Source: Undibacterium sp. KW1
Lineage (GTDB): Bacteria; Pseudomonadota; Gammaproteobacteria; Burkholderiales; Burkholderiaceae_D
NCBI RefSeq assembly: GCF_009937955.1
Contig: NZ_AP018439.1
Span: forward strand, 372,001-436,000
Direction: 5' to 3'
DNA: 64,000 nucleotides
Part shown: in pieces, positions 60,033 to 64,000 of the stretch
Layout: every line of letters starts with the position of its first letter
How positions within the stretch are numbered: position 1 is the first letter of the stretch
Translations under genes and position numbers: made by a program
Notes under the pieces: generated by a model
The model's input: only the letters and a program-made list of their open reading frames with translations
The model's database searches: none
What the model was told of the DNA's origin: nothing

Positions 60033-61142
60033 TTAGTCGCCAAAACAGATGCCTATGTCCCGGCCTGTCTGCAAAGTATCACTATCCATGGGCACGGCTT
60101 TCATGCGGCCAGCCACTTCTTCCAGTGCCACATAATTCACGTTGGGAAAAGCCAGTGCGACCATGATGCCAGAATGGCCTTCATCCAGGGCACGCACGGC
60201 AGCGGCACCAAAGCGCATGGCTGACAAGCGGTCGAAGGCAGTAGGGCTGCCGCCACGTAAAAGGTGGCCCAGGACGACGGCACGAGCTTCTTTTCCTGTC
60301 AGTTGCTGCAGCTCATGCGCCAGTTGCTCTCCCACCCCTCCCAGCCGCTCTACATAACCATTACCGGCCGTAGCCTGCACGAGGTGCTGGCCGCCGACAG
60401 GCAAAGCTCCTTCGGCTGCCAGTACGATGGAATAGTGGCGGCCATTTGCATCACGCTGGCGTATCATCGCTGCTATTTTTTGTATGTCATACGGTATTTC
60501 CGGTATGACGATCGCATGTGCGTTGGCAGCAATGCCAGCGTGCAGCGCTATCCAGCCGGCATAGCGTCCCATCACTTCTACCACCATGATGCGCTGGTGG
60601 CTTTCTGCAGTACTGTGCAGGCGATCTACGCATTCAGTCGCGAACGAGACGGCAGTGTCAAAGCCAAAAGTGGTAAAAGTCTTGTCAAGATCATTGTCTA
60701 TGGTCTTGGGTACACCCACTACACGCAGGCCTTGCAGGTGCAGGGCATTGGCAATCGTCAGTGTGCCATCACCACCTATGCAGACCAGGGCATCAATATC
60801 CATTTTTTTCAGGTAATCATGGATATCTGCACTGCGGTCGATTTCGTGCACACTGCCATCAGGCATGGTAGTGGCAAAGCGCAGCGGGTTACCATGATTG
60901 GTGGTGCCCAGTATGGTGCCGCCCAGATGCCCTATCCCGCGTACCTGATCTACAGTCAGGCGGGTCACGCCGTTATGCGGGTAACGCTCAGGCAACAGGA
61001 TGCCGTTGAATCCTTCACGTATGCCATAGCATTCCCAGCCGCGCTGGGCCGCAGCCAGTACTACTGAACGTATGACTGCATTCAAACCTGGTGCGTCGCC
61101 GCCACCTGTACTGATGGCGATGCGCTTGATACTTGCCGTCAT
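60033..61142 (-). CDS. pfkA: 6-phosphofructokinase
   Basis: Phosphorylates fructose 6-phosphate; 369 residues. Motifs: TGGGDAPGLNAVIR, GIREGFNGIL, GGDGTLTIA and PKTIDNDLD. Gly in GGDGT favours ATP as donor, whereas Lys in PKTIDND is common in PPi-type enzymes, so donor choice is not settled from sequence. It converges with the GGDEF-EAL gene. Confidence 0.92.
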   Translation of the reverse strand: MTASIKRIAISTGGGDAPGLNAVIRSVVLAAAQRGWECYGIREGFNGILLPERYPHNGVTRLTVDQVRGIGHLGGTILGTTNHGNPLRFATTMPDGSVHEIDRSADIHDYLKKMDIDALVCIGGDGTLTIANALHLQGLRVVGVPKTIDNDLDKTFTTFGFDTAVSFATECVDRLHSTAESHQRIMVVEVMGRYAGWIALHAGIAANAHAIVIPEIPYDIQKIAAMIRQRDANGRHYSIVLAAEGALPVGGQHLVQATAGNGYVERLGGVGEQLAHELQQLTGKEARAVVLGHLLRGGSPTAFDRLSAMRFGAAAVRALDEGHSGIMVALAFPNVNYVALEEVAGRMKAVPMDSDTLQTGRDIGICFGD

Positions 61143-61174
61143 GTTTAGCCTGTCAAAAAAAGGTTTTTCTGCAG

Positions 61175-62115
61175 TTAATTGTAGGGGATGTATTCAATCC
61201 CGTGTGAAATTTGTCCTATCACCTGGGCAGTGTTTTCTGTGCTTTCGCTGAAACTGGCCAAGATGTCCGGACGCGTTATGCCCGCAGAAATACGGCCATT
61301 CCAGTAATCAAAACCTGCCTGGTCAGGGGTGCGGTGCAACACATTGTTGTACAGCGCCGTCAGGAAGGTATTGTCAGAATATTGGCGCCATACATTTGCT
61401 TGAATTCAGCCGAATTGACGAAGCCTGCTGCCACATGATTGAGGTTTTCTGCACCCTTGTCGAGCTGGCCTATCCAGTAACCGAGGCCGGCCTTGTCAGG
61501 CGTACGGTTAAATGCTGCCTGGTACAGGCGATAAGCCTGGCCTGCGTTGCCATCCAGGTCCAGGGCGATCATCTTGTCCGGAAACTGTATTCTCTCTATA
61601 TTGCTGAGCTTGCTGACCTGGCTGGTGATATTCATGCCCTTCTGAGTCACCGTCAGGGAAAAGTCATTGCCAGTTTTGTCGATGGAAAAAGCACTGGCAG
61701 AGACATTGGTGAAGAGTGTGTCAAAACCTGCGCCGCCGTCAAAATTGTCATTGCCCAGACCATACACAAAAGTCTCGTTGCCTGTCGTACCTGTCCAGTT
61801 ATCATTGCCCATCAATAATTTACCGAGGCGCTGGTCAAGAGGCAGGTTCAGGTCTGAAGCCTGGATCTGATAATTGATGCCGGTAATGCTCAACTGATCC
61901 GTGCCATTCGCGCCCGTCGTCGTGAACGAAGTGATGGTGCCGCTGGTAGGCATGACGGTATTCGGGTCCTGATATACAAGATTGATGCCTGTCCATTCTA
62001 TGGTGGTCGACAGGCCCTTGTAGTAACCGCCATTCGGGCCGGTAGAAATATTGCTGGAAGGTTCGGTCGTGTACGTGATGAGCATGCCACACTGGGTTAC
62101 TTTGATACTCGCCAT
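61175..62115 (-). pseudogene. DUF4214-domain secreted protein, frameshifted near its end
   Basis: Start ATG at 62115 with an AGGA site. The N-terminal part includes a short RTX-like segment (GNDNFDGGAGFDTLF), then a DUF4214-type repeat (YRLYQAAFNRTPDKAGLGYW). The first frame stops at 61360, but the next frame continues with a second DUF4214 unit (LYNNVLHRTPDQAGFDYWNG) to a stop at 61175. One missing base near 61378 explains it. Such proteins are often exported by type I secretion or in S-layers; no secretion genes are nearby. Confidence 0.82.
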
Positions 62116-62148
62116 GTGTATCCTGTCAGGTATTGTGAAGAGAAATTC

Positions 62149-62168
62149 ATGCAATATTTGTATTGCAT
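62149..62168. promoter_or_regulatory. Palindrome upstream of the DUF4214 gene
   Basis: ATGCAATA and TATTGCAT with a 4-base centre, 33 bases before the ATG on the minus strand. It may be a regulator binding site or an untranslated-region hairpin; no regulator is identified. Confidence 0.45.
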
Positions 62169-62247
62169 AAGAATAAATACTCTACTTCAAAAAAATTGAC
62201 ATTAATGCATTGCAACAAATTGATACAGAATCATGGCGAAGTATGCT

Positions 62248-63108
62248 TCAAAGCCCGTTCACCGGGATTTTGAGGTAGTGGACACCATTCGATTCAGCCG
62301 CTGGCATTGCCCCTGCCCGTATGTTGACTTGTATGGCCGGGATCAGCAGGTAGGGCATTTCCAGTCCGGCATCCCGCTTGCCCCGCATTGCCACAAAATC
62401 TGCTTCAGCGATGCCGTCGCGCACATGGATATTGCTGGCCTTCTGGCTGGCGACTGTGGTTTGCGTACAGACTTCACGGCCCGCAGGTGGATAGTCGTGG
62501 CACAGGAACAGCCGGGTCTCGGGCGGGAAGGACAGGAGTTTTTGTATGGAGTGATATAACTGGCTGGCATCACCGCCAGGAAAATCACAACGTGCAGTTC
62601 CCACATCTGGCATGAACATGGTATCGCCAACAAAAATGGCATCACCAATAAGGTAGGCCACATCAGCCGCGGTGTGGCCGGGAACATACAGCGCCTGTGC
62701 AGCTAACTGGCCTATGGAGAATTTTGCATCTGCAGCAAACAGCACATCGAATTGCGTGCCATTGACAGGAAATTCCTGTTCAAGATTGAACAGGGTCTTG
62801 AAGGTCTTTTGTACTTGAGTGATTTTTTCGCCTATCGCAATCTGTCCGCCAGCCTTTTTTTTCAGGTACTGTGCCCCCGATAAATGATCGGCGTGGGCAT
62901 GGGTCTCCAGCAGCCACTGCAGTTGCAAGTTATTAGTCGCCAGAAATGCCAGCACCTGATCGGCAGATTTTGTGGTGGTACGCCCTGACTTGGGTTCGTA
63001 ATTCAGTACCGGGTCTATCACTGCTGCCTGGCCACCGGGCGCATCAAATACGATGTGGGTGGCAGTGCAGGTTTGCGTATCAAAGTAACTTTGTACTGTA
63101 GGGTTCAT
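62248..63108 (-). CDS. MBL-fold hydrolase, persulfide-dioxygenase-like
   Basis: 287 residues from MNPTVQSYFD. Metal ligands: THAHADHLSG (HxHxDH), GHTAADVAYL and GDTMF. It resembles the ETHE1/Blh group of glutathione-persulfide dioxygenases, which oxidise sulfide-derived sulfur to sulfite, more than glyoxalase II. The start at 63123 is also possible. It is divergent from a TauE/SafE gene, consistent with a sulfide-to-sulfite and export module. Confidence 0.85.
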   Translation of the reverse strand: MNPTVQSYFDTQTCTATHIVFDAPGGQAAVIDPVLNYEPKSGRTTTKSADQVLAFLATNNLQLQWLLETHAHADHLSGAQYLKKKAGGQIAIGEKITQVQKTFKTLFNLEQEFPVNGTQFDVLFAADAKFSIGQLAAQALYVPGHTAADVAYLIGDAIFVGDTMFMPDVGTARCDFPGGDASQLYHSIQKLLSFPPETRLFLCHDYPPAGREVCTQTTVASQKASNIHVRDGIAEADFVAMRGKRDAGLEMPYLLIPAIQVNIRAGAMPAAESNGVHYLKIPVNGL

Positions 63109-63269
63109 GATGAGCTCGCTCATGGCGAAGAGATGAGTTCTGGGATGATAGCAAAAATGCTGTTGAATTTGACATCTGATGTACTTGTGCAGGATCAAGC
63201 CTGGTTTCAGACTCGACGCGAGAACATGACAGGAATACACTAGCGGGTGTTTTTATCCAGACTTTCAAT

Positions 63270-64000
63270 ATGTTGATCTCTGCAGCAGAACTTGTCGTGG
63301 TGCTTATCGGTGCCCTGGTTGGCCTTATCATGGGCCTGACCGGGGCCGGTGGCGGCATACTGGCGGTGCCCGCGCTGGTGTATACCCAGGGCTTCAGCAT
63401 GCAGCAGGCCATGCCTGTGGCCTTGCTGGCCGTCAGTAGCGCAGCCCTCATAGGCGCGATAGAAGGCCTCATGCGCAAGTTGGTGCGTTACCGTGCTGCC
63501 ATCCTGATGGCAGTGGCTGGCAGCTTGCCTACCCTGCTTGGCGTGCAGGTCGCCCATCGGATGTCCCAGCAATGGCTGATGCTGGCGTTCGCCCTGATAC
63601 TGGGTGTGGTGGCGGTGAGGTTGATAGTGCAATTGCGTTCGCCTGAATGTGATGATGCGCAGCGTGCCGCCATGGCGCGTATCAATGCCAGTACTGGCCG
63701 CTTTGAATGGTCATTCAAGACCGGTGCCGTGATCGCTGGCATAGGCGCAGTATCCGGTTTCATGACAGGCTTGCTGGGTGTGGGTGGTGGCTTTGTCATC
63801 GTCCCCATGCTCAGGCATTACACCAATGCCAGCATGCATGTGGCGGTGGCGACTTCACTGCTGGTCGTCAGCATAGTCGGTACGATGGGAGTAGGGTCTG
63901 CCTTGCTGAGTGGTACCCATTTGCCAGCTTTGCTGTCAGCCATGTTTGTTGCGACTACGGTAGGTGGCATGTTGCTGGCAAGACGCATCGCCTTGCAGTT
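63270..64000 (+). CDS. TauE/SafE-type sulfite exporter permease, 3' end missing
   Basis: Frame open to the window end, so only the first 243 codons are seen. Begins MLISAAELVVVLIGALVG, with the glycine-rich motifs LTGAGGGILAVPAL and, in the second half, LLGVGGGFVIVPML, the internal duplication that marks TauE/SafE proteins. Several membrane helices. Adjacent, divergent to the persulfide-dioxygenase-like gene; such pairs export sulfite or related anions. Confidence 0.88.
   Translation, partial: MLISAAELVVVLIGALVGLIMGLTGAGGGILAVPALVYTQGFSMQQAMPVALLAVSSAALIGAIEGLMRKLVRYRAAILMAVAGSLPTLLGVQVAHRMSQQWLMLAFALILGVVAVRLIVQLRSPECDDAQRAAMARINASTGRFEWSFKTGAVIAGIGAVSGFMTGLLGVGGGFVIVPMLRHYTNASMHVAVATSLLVVSIVGTMGVGSALLSGTHLPALLSAMFVATTVGGMLLARRIALQ

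Overview
The window looks like chromosome of a betaproteobacterium, most likely of the family Oxalobacteraceae (Undibacterium/Janthinobacterium-like). I infer this from the very conserved rpoB and rpoC, the birA-coaX-SPOR cluster, moderate GC and betaproteobacterial protein types. The genus is not proven.

Layout. 1-8.4 kb: 3' part of rpoB, then rpoC and a strong terminator. 8.4-11.4 kb: birA, coaX, a SPOR-domain protein and two tandem paralogous small membrane proteins. 11.4-14.5 kb: an IclR-type regulator with a perfect palindromic operator, followed by hutG and hutF (histidine degradation). 14.5-26.4 kb: mixed metabolic and envelope genes (DAHP synthase, PhyH oxygenase, two TlpA-like thioredoxins, an orphan solute-binding protein, lysA with a divergent Lrp regulator, a flavin reductase, a YcgR/PilZ protein, a P-type ATPase). 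26.7-30.7 kb: an AraC regulator, an orphan frameshifted livM and a large acidic protein I do not recognise. 30.8-36.6 kb: a BlaI-type repressor, an M56 (BlaR1-like) metalloprotease fused to an S11/PBP7-like penicillin-binding domain, a TonB-dependent receptor and a class C beta-lactamase. 36.7-44.8 kb: a complete type II-C CRISPR-Cas locus (53 repeats, 52 spacers, cas2, cas1, cas9, and a tracrRNA with recognisable promoter and terminator). 45-64 kb: a CheX-like protein, a FabH-like synthase, the glutathione-dependent formaldehyde detoxification pair frmA-fghA, a GlxA-type regulator, a YitT protein, a TPR protein, a COG4389 membrane protein, a CNNM/CorC protein, a GGDEF-EAL protein, pfkA, a DUF4214 protein, and a divergent pair of a persulfide-dioxygenase-like hydrolase and a TauE/SafE permease.

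Three things stand out. First, the BlaI / M56-S11 / TonB / AmpC cluster carries a sensor-protease whose extracytoplasmic domain is an S11 carboxypeptidase-like domain instead of the class D-like sensor of classical BlaR1; its promoter has three TCTAGA palindromes spaced exactly 14 bp. Second, the CRISPR repeats each end in an extended -10 element, and the crRNA strand, deduced from the tracrRNA, runs towards the cas operon; one spacer occurs twice. Third, two copies (264 and 298 bp) of a non-autonomous mobile element with ~20 bp terminal inverted repeats and TA target duplications lie in intergenic regions, one ending 37 bp from the frmA start codon.

Caution: four genes (livM, yitT, the CNNM/CorC gene and the DUF4214 gene) are each broken by an apparent single-base deletion, three of them in G-homopolymers. 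This pattern suggests sequencing errors more than true pseudogenes.
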